Below are positions 48,280 to 56,008 of a DNA stretch of 56,008 nucleotides, in pieces. The notes beneath the pieces were generated by a model. It was not told where the DNA came from. It did not search any database and saw nothing but the letters and a program-made list of their open reading frames with translations. The first letter of the stretch is position 1. Each line of letters opens with the position of its first letter. The stretch covers positions 1 to 56,008 of the forward strand of contig VGHX01000007.1 of assembly GCA_016868055.1 (NCBI GenBank), written 5' to 3'. Source of the DNA: Betaproteobacteria bacterium. GTDB taxonomy: Bacteria > Pseudomonadota > Gammaproteobacteria > Burkholderiales > Burkholderiaceae_D. The translations under genes were made by a program, and so were the position numbers.

Positions 48280-48630
48280 CTATAGAAGGTCAATGCCGAA
48301 AGGTCTCAACAGATACGCAAGCGCCGCAAAACAAACCAGCGTAATGGCGACGCAGCAAATAAGCGTTAGCCAGAAACTTATCCGTTGATATAAAAATGGA
48401 AAAGCCAAGAACATCGGTAAGGTGGGCAGCACGTACCAGAAGGTGTACCACGCATGATTGGAGAGCTTTTCCTTCGGCTGATTTTCTACATGCAGCCAGA
48501 TGAGCGCGAGCACGGTCACCAAGGGTAGCGCTGCGATCAAACCACCCAGCTTGTCGCTGCGCTTGGCTACTTCAGAGGCCAGCACTACCACGCCGGCACT
48601 GAGAAGATATTTAGTGATTATCCAGGCCAA
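48280..48630 (-). CDS. DUF3147 membrane protein
   Basis: A 116-residue protein with four hydrophobic helices (ITKYLLSAGVVVLASEVAKR, GLIAALPLVTVLALIWLHVE, YTFWYVLPTLPMFLAFPFLY, FWLTLICCVAITLVCFAALA). It matches the DUF3147 pattern of small four-helix membrane proteins of unknown function. The start is TTG 48630, one base after the glmS stop, so translational coupling to glmS is likely. Confidence 0.78.
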   Translation of the reverse strand: MAWIITKYLLSAGVVVLASEVAKRSDKLGGLIAALPLVTVLALIWLHVENQPKEKLSNHAWYTFWYVLPTLPMFLAFPFLYQRISFWLTLICCVAITLVCFAALAYLLRPFGIDLL

Positions 48631-48631
48631 G

Positions 48632-50458
48632 CTACTCTACCGTCACCGACTTCGCCAGATTGCGCGGTTTATCAACATCAGTGCCGCGCGCGAGCGCAGT
48701 GTGATACGCGAGGAGCTGTAGAGGCACCACATGCAGAATAGGGGAGAGTGGTCCGTAGTGCTCAGGCATGCGAATCACATGTAAGCCCTCGCTTGAACTA
48801 ATACGAGAATCTGCATCGGCAAATACATACAGCTGCCCGCCGCGCGCGCGCACCTCCTGCATATTCGACTTCAGCTTCTCTATCAGCGCATCATTGGGCG
48901 CGACGGTAACCACGGGCATTTCTTCACTCACCAAAGCAAGTGGCCCATGCTTTAACTCACCCGCGGGGTAGGCCTCTGCGTGAATGTAAGAAATTTCTTT
49001 CAGTTTGAGCGCGCCTTCGAGCGCGATGGGGTAATGCAAGCCGCGGCCGAGAAATAGTGCATTCTCTTTGCGCGCAAACGCTTCGGCCCAGGCAATGATT
49101 TGCGGCTCCAACGCCAGCACCGATGAGATTGCGACCGGAAGGTGGCGCAAATGCTTCAAGTAGTTCGCCTCGGCTTCGTCGTTCAATCGACCACGCAGCT
49201 TGGCGAGCGTCAGCGTCAATAAAAACAGTGCAGTAAGTTGCGTAGTAAACGCTTTGGTAGAGGCGACACCAATCTCAACACCGGCGCGGGTTAGATAAGC
49301 AAGGCTGGTCTCGCGCACCATCGCCGAGGTAGCGACATTACAAATCGCGAGTGAGTGGCGATGGCCGAGTTGTTTGGCGTACTTCAGTGCTGCCAAGGTG
49401 TCAGCAGTTTCGCCTGACTGCGAGACCACCACGACCAAGGCATTCGGGTTGACCGCCGGTTCGCGATATCGGTATTCACTCGCAATTTCTACTTGGGTGG
49501 GAATGCCGGCAATGGATTCGAGCCAGTAACGCGCTGTCATGCCCGAGTAGTAGCTGGTGCCACAGGCAAGTACCTGAACACTATTGATACCAGCAAAGAC
49601 CTCACTTGCGCTCTCACCAAATACATCGGGCGCAAAGCCGAGCACACCTTCAAGCGTATCGCCAATCGCAGCGGGTTGCTCGAAAATCTCTTTTTGCATG
49701 TAGTGCCGGTAAGGACCAAGATCAATCGCACCGGAGTAGGCATGAACCGTCTGCGTTATACGCACTACTGACTGATCAGCTTTGTCAGTGATGTGCGCGC
49801 CGGTGAGTGTGACATCAACTACATCACCTTCTTCCAGATAAATAATCTGATCGGTGCTGCCTGCCAGCGCCATCGCGTCTGAGGCAATGAAAGTCTCTCC
49901 CTGCCCGATGCCCACCACCAGTGGGCAACCCAGGCGCGCCCCCACCACCCGATTGGGTTCGTCATCACAGAACACGGCAATAGCAAATGCGCCGTGCAGT
50001 TGTTTGACCGCTTGCTGTACGGTACGGAGCAAATCACCTTCATAGAGATCGTGAATCAGATGCGCGATGGCTTCAGTATCGGTTTGTGATTCGAACACAT
50101 ACCCCTTTTTACTGAGCATCTCCCGAAGTGATTCATAGTTCTCGATAATGCCGTTGTGTACGAGAGCGATTTTTGCGCGTTCCTTGTTGCCAGAAAAATG
50201 CGGGTGCGCATTGTTGGTAGCTGGTGCGCCGTGGGTAGCCCAGCGTGTGTGGGCAATGCCGGTATGGCCGACTAGCTCGGTCGCTTCAACCTGTGAGGCT
50301 AGCTCGGCAACGCGCGACACGCTGCGTGAGCGCTTTAGGCCTTGCTGGTGAACGGCCACACCGCAGGAGTCGTAGCCGCGATATTCAAGGCGACGCAAGC
50401 CCTCGAGCAGTACCGGAACGATATTACGTTGGGCGACGGCGCCGACAATACCGCACAT
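48632..50458 (-). CDS. glmS: Glutamine-fructose-6-phosphate aminotransferase
   Basis: A 608-residue enzyme that makes glucosamine-6-phosphate for cell-wall precursors. The N-terminal glutaminase begins [12 protein letters not shown] with the nucleophilic Cys2; [13 protein letters not shown] and [10 protein letters not shown] follow. Two SIS isomerase domains contain [37 protein letters not shown] and [15 protein letters not shown], and the C-terminus is [19 protein letters not shown]. It follows glmU by eight bases and forms a glmUS operon. Confidence 0.97.
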   Translation of the reverse strand: MCGIVGAVAQRNIVPVLLEGLRRLEYRGYDSCGVAVHQQGLKRSRSVSRVAELASQVEATELVGHTGIAHTRWATHGAPATNNAHPHFSGNKERAKIALVHNGIIENYESLREMLSKKGYVFESQTDTEAIAHLIHDLYEGDLLRTVQQAVKQLHGAFAIAVFCDDEPNRVVGARLGCPLVVGIGQGETFIASDAMALAGSTDQIIYLEEGDVVDVTLTGAHITDKADQSVVRITQTVHAYSGAIDLGPYRHYMQKEIFEQPAAIGDTLEGVLGFAPDVFGESASEVFAGINSVQVLACGTSYYSGMTARYWLESIAGIPTQVEIASEYRYREPAVNPNALVVVVSQSGETADTLAALKYAKQLGHRHSLAICNVATSAMVRETSLAYLTRAGVEIGVASTKAFTTQLTALFLLTLTLAKLRGRLNDEAEANYLKHLRHLPVAISSVLALEPQIIAWAEAFARKENALFLGRGLHYPIALEGALKLKEISYIHAEAYPAGELKHGPLALVSEEMPVVTVAPNDALIEKLKSNMQEVRARGGQLYVFADADSRISSSEGLHVIRMPEHYGPLSPILHVVPLQLLAYHTALARGTDVDKPRNLAKSVTVE

Positions 50459-50466
50459 GCTTTGTC

Positions 50467-51825
50467 CTATTTCTTGATTTTGACTGGCCGTTGCCAGCCA
50501 GCGATGCTGGTTTGTTTTGCGCGCGATACGGTCAAGCTATCCCGAGGCGCATCTTTGGTGAGCGTGGTGCCCGCGCCTATGGTCGCGCCTTTGCCGACAG
50601 TGACGGGCGCGACTAATTGAGTATCGCTACCGATAAAGGCATCATCTTCAATCACGGTGCGATGCTTATTCGCACCATCGTAATTGCAGGTGATCGTGCC
50701 AGCACCGATGTTCACGCGTGCGCCTATAGTAGCGTCGCCGACATACGCCAGATGGTTCGCTTTGCTGTGCGCGTCAAACTGGCTATTTTTAATTTCGACG
50801 AAATTCCCGATATGGACATCGTCGCCCAACACAGTACCCGGACGCAGCCGCGCATAGGGACCAATCTGTGCCTCGCTGCCGATGGCTGCGCCATCAATAT
50901 GCGAGAACGCCTTGATTATGGCGCCACGACCAATGTGTGCATCACGAATCACGCAGTTGGCGCTTATGCTCACGCCATCACCGAGTACCACCTCGCCCTC
51001 AAATACGCAACCCACATCAATCGACACATCGCGCCCGCAGTGCAATGCACCGCGCACATCAATGCGGTTTGGATCAGCCAGCGTGACGCCATACTCGAGC
51101 AAAGCATCAGCAACGTTGCGCTGATAGATGCGTTCAAGCTCGGCCAGTTGTACCTTGCTATTCACACCTAATGTTTCCCAAACCTGCGCAGGTTGCGCTG
51201 ACTCAACCGTTATGCCATCTTTCACTGCCATCGCGATAATGTCGGTCAGGTAGTACTCTTGTTGCGCGTTGTTGTTGGAGAGTTTGCTCAGCCAGGCTTT
51301 CAGGGCGCGGGTTGGGGCAACCAAAATACCGGTATTGACTTCTCGAATAGCGCGCTCAGTGTCGCCGGCATCTTTCTGCTCGACGATGCGAACAATGCGC
51401 TTATCTTCGCGAACGATGCGGCCGTAGCCGGTGGGGTCGTCCAGATCCACGGTGAGAACCGCCAGCTTTTCTTTGCCAGCCTGGTCGATCAGTGTCTGCA
51501 AAGTCTGCGCGGTAGTGAGAGGCACGTCCCCGTACAACACCAGCGTCGGCATGTCATCGTCGAGCCCATCTGCCGCCTGCATCACTGCATGTCCGGTACC
51601 GAGTTGGGGTGATTGCAGCACAAAGTGCAAATCCTCTGCGGCTAATCGCGAAGGCACCAAATCCCCGCCATGACCGTGTACCACGCATACGCGGGAGGGA
51701 TTCAAGGCCCTAGCGGTGTTGATGACATGCGATAGCAGGGGCTTACCGGCTAGCGGGTGGAGAACTTTGGGCAAATCGGACTGCATGCGCTTGCCCATGC
51801 CGGCGGCGAGGATGACTACGTTCAT
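50467..51825 (-). CDS. glmU: Bifunctional GlmU (uridyltransferase / glucosamine-1-phosphate acetyltransferase)
   Basis: A 452-residue enzyme completing UDP-GlcNAc synthesis. The N-terminal pyrophosphorylase has [20 protein letters not shown]. The C-terminal part is a left-handed beta helix with hexapeptide repeats ([37 protein letters not shown]). It lies directly upstream of glmS. Confidence 0.97.
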   Translation of the reverse strand: MNVVILAAGMGKRMQSDLPKVLHPLAGKPLLSHVINTARALNPSRVCVVHGHGGDLVPSRLAAEDLHFVLQSPQLGTGHAVMQAADGLDDDMPTLVLYGDVPLTTAQTLQTLIDQAGKEKLAVLTVDLDDPTGYGRIVREDKRIVRIVEQKDAGDTERAIREVNTGILVAPTRALKAWLSKLSNNNAQQEYYLTDIIAMAVKDGITVESAQPAQVWETLGVNSKVQLAELERIYQRNVADALLEYGVTLADPNRIDVRGALHCGRDVSIDVGCVFEGEVVLGDGVSISANCVIRDAHIGRGAIIKAFSHIDGAAIGSEAQIGPYARLRPGTVLGDDVHIGNFVEIKNSQFDAHSKANHLAYVGDATIGARVNIGAGTITCNYDGANKHRTVIEDDAFIGSDTQLVAPVTVGKGATIGAGTTLTKDAPRDSLTVSRAKQTSIAGWQRPVKIKK

Positions 51826-52000
51826 AAGAGCCGCGAAAAGAAATTCAAAATTCTAGCATGCGTGTTCACACTGAAACCCGCCTGAACCGCGCAGGGCGCC
51901 GGTGGTTTACGAGTGCTCAATCCGACTGGATCTCGGCTGAGCAAGCAGCGGTGGATAGGCCGCTACGGGTTGGCGAAAACCGGCACTTGCGCCAGGGATC

Positions 52001-52909
52001 TCAGGCATGGATAGTCACGATGGATGTTTCCGGCGTAGCGCAGGGTTCATCGTCGAACGCGATATCGCCGTTTTTATCTGCTACACCAGTCGCTGCTAAC
52101 GACGAAAATTCAAATAATGAGCGATCCATCAAATGCGATGGAACCACCGTGGCGAGCGATGAAAAAATGTTTTCTACGCGCCCAGGATGTCTTTTCTCCC
52201 ACTCGCGCAACATGAGCTTGATCTGTTTGCGTTGCAGGTTTTCCTGACTGCCGCACAGATCACAAGGAATAATTGGAAACTGGCGCAGCTCGGCATAGCG
52301 CTCGGTGTCTGCCTCACGCACATACGCCATTGGTCTGATCACGATATGTTTGCCATCATCAGACTGCAGCTTGGGCGGCATACCTTTTAGTTTGCTGCCA
52401 AAAAACATATTGAGAAAGAAGGTCTCGATGATGTCATCGCGGTGGTAGCCGAGTGCGATCTTGGTCGCGCCAAGTTCACCGGCGACTCGATAAAGAATAC
52501 CTCGACGCAGACGCGAGCAGAGCGAGCAGGTGGTTTTACCCTCCGGTATCAATCGTTTGACAATGCTGTAGGTGTCTTGTGTTTCAATATGAAATGGCAC
52601 ATCGATGCTGCGTAAATAACCAGGCAGCACATCAGCGGGAAAGCCGGGTTGTTTTTGGTCGAGATTGACGGCGACAATGTCAAAGTGAATTGGCGCGCGC
52701 TCGCGAAGTGTTTGCAGGATATCCAATAGCGCGTAGCTGTCTTTGCCGCCCGACAGGCAGACCATCACTTTGTCGCCATCCTCAATCATATTAAAGTCAC
52801 CAATCGCCTGACCAACCAGGCGGCACAGACGCTTGTGCAGCTTGTTATTCTCGTAGGCGGTTTTTTCCGCTTGCCGCGCGGTGGGCCCGGCCATGGTCGC
52901 GTTATTCAT
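52001..52909 (-). CDS. ttcA: tRNA 2-thiocytidine biosynthesis protein TtcA
   Basis: A 302-residue PP-loop ATPase that thiolates C32 of certain tRNAs. The PP-loop is SGGKDS at residues 53-58. Conserved cysteines of the iron-sulfur site appear in [12 protein letters not shown] and [17 protein letters not shown]. The last 40 residues are less conserved. The ATG overlaps the folB stop by four bases. Confidence 0.95.
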   Translation of the reverse strand: MNNATMAGPTARQAEKTAYENNKLHKRLCRLVGQAIGDFNMIEDGDKVMVCLSGGKDSYALLDILQTLRERAPIHFDIVAVNLDQKQPGFPADVLPGYLRSIDVPFHIETQDTYSIVKRLIPEGKTTCSLCSRLRRGILYRVAGELGATKIALGYHRDDIIETFFLNMFFGSKLKGMPPKLQSDDGKHIVIRPMAYVREADTERYAELRQFPIIPCDLCGSQENLQRKQIKLMLREWEKRHPGRVENIFSSLATVVPSHLMDRSLFEFSSLAATGVADKNGDIAFDDEPCATPETSIVTIHA

Positions 52910-53304
52910 GTCGCGTTTTTAAAGTGGAGTACTTCAACGCCGACAGAGTCGCAGTCTGGGTAGACGTCGGGCTTTTGTGTTGAAACCTGCACCGCACGTA
53001 CTTTAGGATGCTGCAGCAAGCTTCGTGCAATGTCGTCGCACAGGGTTTCTTGCAAATGCGTGTGACCCTTTGCTAAGCGTTGTTGGATGGTGTTACGAAT
53101 GAAGTCGTAATCGAGCACTTCATGTAATTCGTCTTGAGTCGGGGTGGAATCAGCGAGCGGCACGTATAACTCTACGTTGAACAACACTCTTTGCTCACCA
53201 CGTTTTTCGAAGTCATGAACACCAATATTGCTCATGATCTGATAATTACGAAGGAATAGACGGCGGCAATCAGACAGCATCGGGTGCATCAAAAGGGAAT
53301 TCAT
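52906..53304 (-). CDS. folB: Dihydroneopterin aldolase
   Basis: A 132-residue tunnelling-fold enzyme of folate synthesis that converts dihydroneopterin to 6-hydroxymethyl-dihydropterin and glycolaldehyde. [39 protein letters not shown] and [15 protein letters not shown] are typical. Start codons at 53304, 53289 or 53280 are possible, as no ribosome site decides. It is coupled to ttcA and lies behind a FolM-like gene, so the three may act and be expressed together. Confidence 0.92.
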   Translation of the reverse strand: MNSLLMHPMLSDCRRLFLRNYQIMSNIGVHDFEKRGEQRVLFNVELYVPLADSTPTQDELHEVLDYDFIRNTIQQRLAKGHTHLQETLCDDIARSLLQHPKVRAVQVSTQKPDVYPDCDSVGVEVLHFKNAT

Positions 53305-53334
53305 GTTGTTCAGTTAGAGATGATTTAATCGACC

Positions 53335-54102
53335 TTATGTCGCGAGAAACATGACATCGCGGGGTAAGGGGGTAAGATGCTGCCCGCCATCAACGATGAG
53401 CGTAGTACCAGTAATGCCGCGGGCGCTGGCTAAATAACAAACGGCTTGCGCGATGTCGTCGGCAGTGCTGCTTTTGCCGAGGACTGTTTGCTGGTGCGCT
53501 TTTTCAAATTGCGACGATGTTTGGTCGCCAGATACTAAAGTTAATCCCGGGGCCAAACCTACGACACGAAGCTTGGGCGCTAACGACATCGCGAGTAGCG
53601 TGGTGGCGGTGTGCAAGGCGCTCTTCGATAACGTGTAGGAGAGGAAGTCTGGATTGAGGTTGAATAATTTCTGATCCAGCAGATTGATAACGACGGACTG
53701 TGCATCTTCAGGCGTTGCCGCATGTAGCGCCTGCGCGAGCAATATCGGTGCAGCGAGGTTGCTATGCATATGCGCGTCCAGTCGCGCCTGATCAAAGCTA
53801 CGCGCATCGTCATACGCAAACAGCGAAGCGCTATTCACGACGCAGCTGATATGGCCAAGCTGCGCCACAGCGCGCGGCAGCAGTTGCCGAGTTTCTGTTT
53901 CGTTTGACAGATCACATTGAATGGCAATTGCGGCGCGCCCGAGAGATTTGATCGCGTCTACGGTGTCCAGTGCTTCGGCTTCGGATTCACGGTAATGCAC
54001 CGCGATGTCCCAACCATGCTGCGCTAACGCCAGCGCAATTTCGCGGCCCAGCCGTTTTGCGGCCCCGGTGACTAGCGCGGCCTTGCGTGGGAGACTATGC
54101 AT
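53335..54102 (-). CDS. Short-chain dehydrogenase, FolM/pteridine-reductase-like
   Basis: A 255-residue NAD(P)-dependent reductase. The nucleotide motif is VTGAAKRLGREIALALA; the TGxxxRxG form, rather than TGxxxGIG, is typical of pteridine reductases and FolM. The catalytic segment YTLSKSALHTAT follows VVINLLDQK. Immediate proximity to folB supports a role in dihydrofolate or dihydromonapterin reduction. It could alternatively be a generic SDR. Confidence 0.82.
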   Translation of the reverse strand: MHSLPRKAALVTGAAKRLGREIALALAQHGWDIAVHYRESEAEALDTVDAIKSLGRAAIAIQCDLSNETETRQLLPRAVAQLGHISCVVNSASLFAYDDARSFDQARLDAHMHSNLAAPILLAQALHAATPEDAQSVVINLLDQKLFNLNPDFLSYTLSKSALHTATTLLAMSLAPKLRVVGLAPGLTLVSGDQTSSQFEKAHQQTVLGKSSTADDIAQAVCYLASARGITGTTLIVDGGQHLTPLPRDVMFLAT

Positions 54103-54241
54103 GATTAATGATCTTTGATGAGATGCAGCATATCTGGCGAGGTCGGATTTGTTTGCACAGCATGATTAGGTTTAACTGACTGACGATCTTTCGCAGCACT
54201 TGCCCGCCGCAGACCGCACTACCTTCCCTACAATACCGCAC

Positions 54242-55381
54242 ATGTCACTGCCGCCTCCTTCTGCCGATGCTTTGCAAGCCTCGCGCGAATTACAGCGCCG
54301 TATTCAGAAAACCATTCTGGCGAATGACGGATGGATTTCATTTAGCCACTACATGGCGCTTGCCTTATACGCGCCAAGCCTTGGTTATTACGCGGGCGGT
54401 GCTGTCAAGCTGGGTAAGGACGGCGATTTTACAACCGCGCCGGAAATCAGCCCGCTGTTCGGCGCGACATTGGGACGATTCGCCGTTGAGCTGCTACATG
54501 GTACGGAGACAAGGCTGCTCGAATTTGGCGCGGGCACTGGCAAGCTTGCCGCTGATCTATTGCAAGCCATGGCTGATGCCGGGATACCGGTGACTAGCTA
54601 TCAGATTGTTGAGTTATCCGGCGATCTACGGGCTCGGCAGCAGCAGGCGCTGGCCGGGTTCAATCAAGTCGAGTGGCTGGATGCCCCCCCAAGGGCGTTT
54701 AGCGGCCTGGTAATTGCCAACGAAGTGCTTGATGCAATGCCGGTTCAGCTACTGATCAAGCAAAGTGGCCGCTGGCTTGAGCGTGGGGTGGCGCTTAACG
54801 AGCAGGCGTTTGTATTTTCAGACCGCGAATGCTTACCGGGCCTTGTCGAGCAAATACCTGAGGCGGATGACCTGCCTGAGGGTTATCTGACCGAGATTCA
54901 CCCGCAACAAGCCGGCTTTATTCGCCTGTTGGGCGACATGCTGGGCGCTGGCCGTGGCGGCGCCGCGCTGATGATTGACTACGGATTTCCAGCCTCGGAG
55001 TACTATCTGCCGCAGCGCTCCGCCGGGACGCTGATGTGCCACTACCGCCATCACGCGCATACTGATCCGTTTTATCTGCCTGGTTTGCAGGACATTACCA
55101 GCCACGTTGATTTCAGCGCGATGGCACGCGCCGGGATGGATGCCGGCTTGGGCGTGGGGTTTTACATGAGTCAGGCTGCCTTTCTAATCGGCGCTGGCTT
55201 GCCGAAATTGCTGGAGGAACCGTCGGCAGCCGACCCCCATCATTGGCTACCCTTGTCAAATGCAGTACAAAAACTCACCTCGCCTGCCGAAATGGGCGAG
55301 CTTTTCAAGGCACTGCTTTTGGTCGACCGGGTGGAGGTGCCAGCAAATATTCAGTCTCTCGATCAAAGCTACCGTCTGTAG
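54242..55381 (+). CDS. MidA/NDUFAF7-family SAM-dependent methyltransferase
   Basis: A 379-residue protein of the COG1565 family. WISFSHYMALALYAPSLGYY, GDFTTAPEISPLFGATLG and RLLEFGAGTGKLAADLL (SAM-binding) are diagnostic. Mitochondrial members methylate an arginine of complex I subunit NDUFS2; the bacterial role is not established. ATG 54242 is chosen over an upstream in-frame start at 54200. The gene is divergent from the FolM-like gene. Confidence 0.9.
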   Translation: MSLPPPSADALQASRELQRRIQKTILANDGWISFSHYMALALYAPSLGYYAGGAVKLGKDGDFTTAPEISPLFGATLGRFAVELLHGTETRLLEFGAGTGKLAADLLQAMADAGIPVTSYQIVELSGDLRARQQQALAGFNQVEWLDAPPRAFSGLVIANEVLDAMPVQLLIKQSGRWLERGVALNEQAFVFSDRECLPGLVEQIPEADDLPEGYLTEIHPQQAGFIRLLGDMLGAGRGGAALMIDYGFPASEYYLPQRSAGTLMCHYRHHAHTDPFYLPGLQDITSHVDFSAMARAGMDAGLGVGFYMSQAAFLIGAGLPKLLEEPSAADPHHWLPLSNAVQKLTSPAEMGELFKALLLVDRVEVPANIQSLDQSYRL

Positions 55382-55425
55382 CCGGTGGTTTTCCATTAAT
55401 GCATAATTCGGGTGAAGTCTGATAG

Positions 55426-55617
55426 ATGCGTTGGTTTATTGTTATTTTTCTGGCGCTGGTGCTACTGTCCTCGCTGCTGCCTTGGCTGGAACGTATGGGC
55501 CTCGGCCGGCTGCCAGGTGACCTGAATTTCAGTCTTTTTGGCTGGAAAATCCGGCTTCCGTTTGCATCGACCCTTGTCCTGACAGCGGTGTTTTTACTTC
55601 TGGGGCGCCTGATTTAA
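55426..55617 (+). CDS. DUF2905 small membrane protein, copy 1
   Basis: A 63-residue protein with two hydrophobic helices flanking the family motif GRLPGDLNFSLFGWKIRLPF. DUF2905 proteins are short, of unknown function. It is followed four bases later by a paralogue. Confidence 0.85.
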   Translation: MRWFIVIFLALVLLSSLLPWLERMGLGRLPGDLNFSLFGWKIRLPFASTLVLTAVFLLLGRLI

Positions 55618-55621
55618 TCTT

Positions 55622-55825
55622 ATGATCCGTTGGGTTGCATTCATTTTCGTGCTTTTAGCGGTATTTTATCCGCTTTTGCCGTTTTTTAAGCGACTTTGGG
55701 TTGGTCGTTTGCCCGGAGATTTCTGCTTTCGCTTCAAGGGTGTCGATTTTTGTCTCCCGTTTGGCTCGGCCTTGCTGTGGTCTTTGCTGGCCTTTTTGGC
55801 GGCCACTTTGACCAAGTTGATCTAA
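55622..55825 (+). CDS. DUF2905 small membrane protein, copy 2
   Basis: A 67-residue paralogue of the preceding gene; the motif reads VGRLPGDFCFRFKGVDFCLP. It differs in most helix residues and carries two cysteines absent from copy 1, so the duplication is old. Confidence 0.85.
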   Translation: MIRWVAFIFVLLAVFYPLLPFFKRLWVGRLPGDFCFRFKGVDFCLPFGSALLWSLLAFLAATLTKLI

Positions 55826-55831
55826 GCGCAA

Positions 55832-55861
55832 AAGCAGCGGCGAAGTGAGTGGCCGCTTTCA
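55832..55861 (+). terminator. Possible terminator after the DUF2905 pair
   Basis: Stem AGCGGC / GCCGCT with a ten-base loop lies soon after the second stop codon, followed by only three T's. It is weak but placed between the DUF2905 genes and the tRNA promoter. Confidence 0.35.
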
Positions 55862-55890
55862 GAAAACAAGCAAGAGGCACATTATGATAA

Positions 55891-55919
55891 TTGACGCTTT
55901 TTATGTTTTCCACTATAGT
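55891..55919 (+). promoter_or_regulatory. Strong sigma70 promoter of the tRNA-Tyr gene
   Basis: TTGACG (55891-55896), exactly 17 bases, TATAGT (55914-55919). Each hexamer matches the consensus at five of six positions. The expected start, about 55926, lies eight bases before the mature tRNA. Confidence 0.85.
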
Positions 55920-55933
55920 AAGCGGTTCCCTGC

Positions 55934-56008
55934 GGTGGGGTGGCCGAGTGGTTAATGGCAGCAGACTGTAAATCTGCCCTCTTGCGAGTACGCTGGTTCG
56001 AATCCAGC
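55934..56008 (+). tRNA. tRNA-Tyr (GTA), 3' end beyond the window
   Basis: Starts GGTGGGG; the D-loop region GGCCGAGTGGTTAATGGC and the anticodon stem GCAGA-CTGTAAA-TCTGC place GTA at 55968-55970. A long variable arm follows (CCCTCTTGCGAGTACG), then the T-loop GGTTCGAATCC. The acceptor 3' strand is cut off by the window edge. In betaproteobacteria such a tRNA-Tyr often leads a tRNA/tufB/rpl cluster. Confidence 0.92.

Noticed and set aside
51826-52000. Possible small plus-strand gene between glmU and ttcA
   Set aside because: The open frame here runs antisense into ttcA, with Arg/Ser-rich composition and no ribosome site.
55219-55246. GGAACC-N15-CCAT inside the MidA-like gene
   Set aside because: Lies within coding sequence and mismatches the CCAC element.

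Overview
The window looks like chromosomal DNA of a betaproteobacterium, most likely Burkholderiales. The reasons are the argS-SPOR-dsbA order at the left edge, the MerR-type liu (leucine degradation) cluster with aceK inside it, a fused isobutyryl-CoA mutase (IcmF), tandem LIV-type ABC/CoA-ligase genes, and a glmU-glmS / ttcA-folB block ending at a tRNA-Tyr. No rRNA, CRISPR array, insertion sequence, integrase or phage gene was seen. Genus-level assignment is not possible from the sequence alone.

Layout. 1-2.0 kb: 3' end of argS, a SPOR-domain protein and a DsbA-like protein. 2.0-3.7 kb: an XRE-type regulator and an MBL-fold hydrolase, both on the minus strand. 3.8-17.5 kb: a long plus-strand branched-chain acyl-CoA operon (liuR, liuA, aceK, thiolase, second acyl-CoA dehydrogenase, YchJ-like, liuB, bioA-like, liuD, liuE, hotdog thioesterase, DUF1289, MBL-fold). 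17.5-26.9 kb: a minus-strand unit with an acyl-CoA synthetase, a complete LIV-family ABC importer, a PaaK-like ligase and a nitronate monooxygenase. 27.2-27.8 kb: an outer-membrane barrel protein with a problematic start. 27.8-33.8 kb: a proline iminopeptidase, then pqqBCDE without a visible pqqA, convergent with a two-gene ABC-2 exporter. 33.9-36.6 kb: a ROK kinase and ettA.

36.9-48.0 kb is the accessory part. It contains an A+T-rich Ser-rich orphan protein with its own terminator, rarD, two unusual photolyase-family genes, a second orphan protein, icmF, and a SycD/LcrH-like chaperone next to a small Ser-rich protein with two membrane segments. The second orphan is preceded by a perfect match to the HrpL promoter consensus (GGAACC-N15-CCACNNA), placed 27 bases before its start codon. 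I read the two orphan proteins and the small membrane protein as candidate type III secretion substrates, scattered between housekeeping genes and away from any secretion apparatus. This is the most novel material in the window. 48.3-56.0 kb: DUF3147, glmS, glmU, ttcA, folB, a FolM-like reductase, a MidA-like methyltransferase, two tandem DUF2905 genes and a truncated tRNA-Tyr with a near-consensus promoter.

How the genes fit together. LiuA, LiuB/LiuD and LiuE would take isovaleryl-CoA to acetoacetate and acetyl-CoA, and the thiolase would feed acetyl-CoA to the TCA cycle. AceK in the same operon could set the flux between isocitrate dehydrogenase and the glyoxylate shunt, and BioA would supply biotin for the LiuBD carboxylase. 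A near-identical palindrome lies before liuR and before icmF, about 43 kb apart, which suggests one LiuR regulon for leucine-derived and branched acyl-CoA mutase chemistry. No liuC (methylglutaconyl-CoA hydratase) is present.
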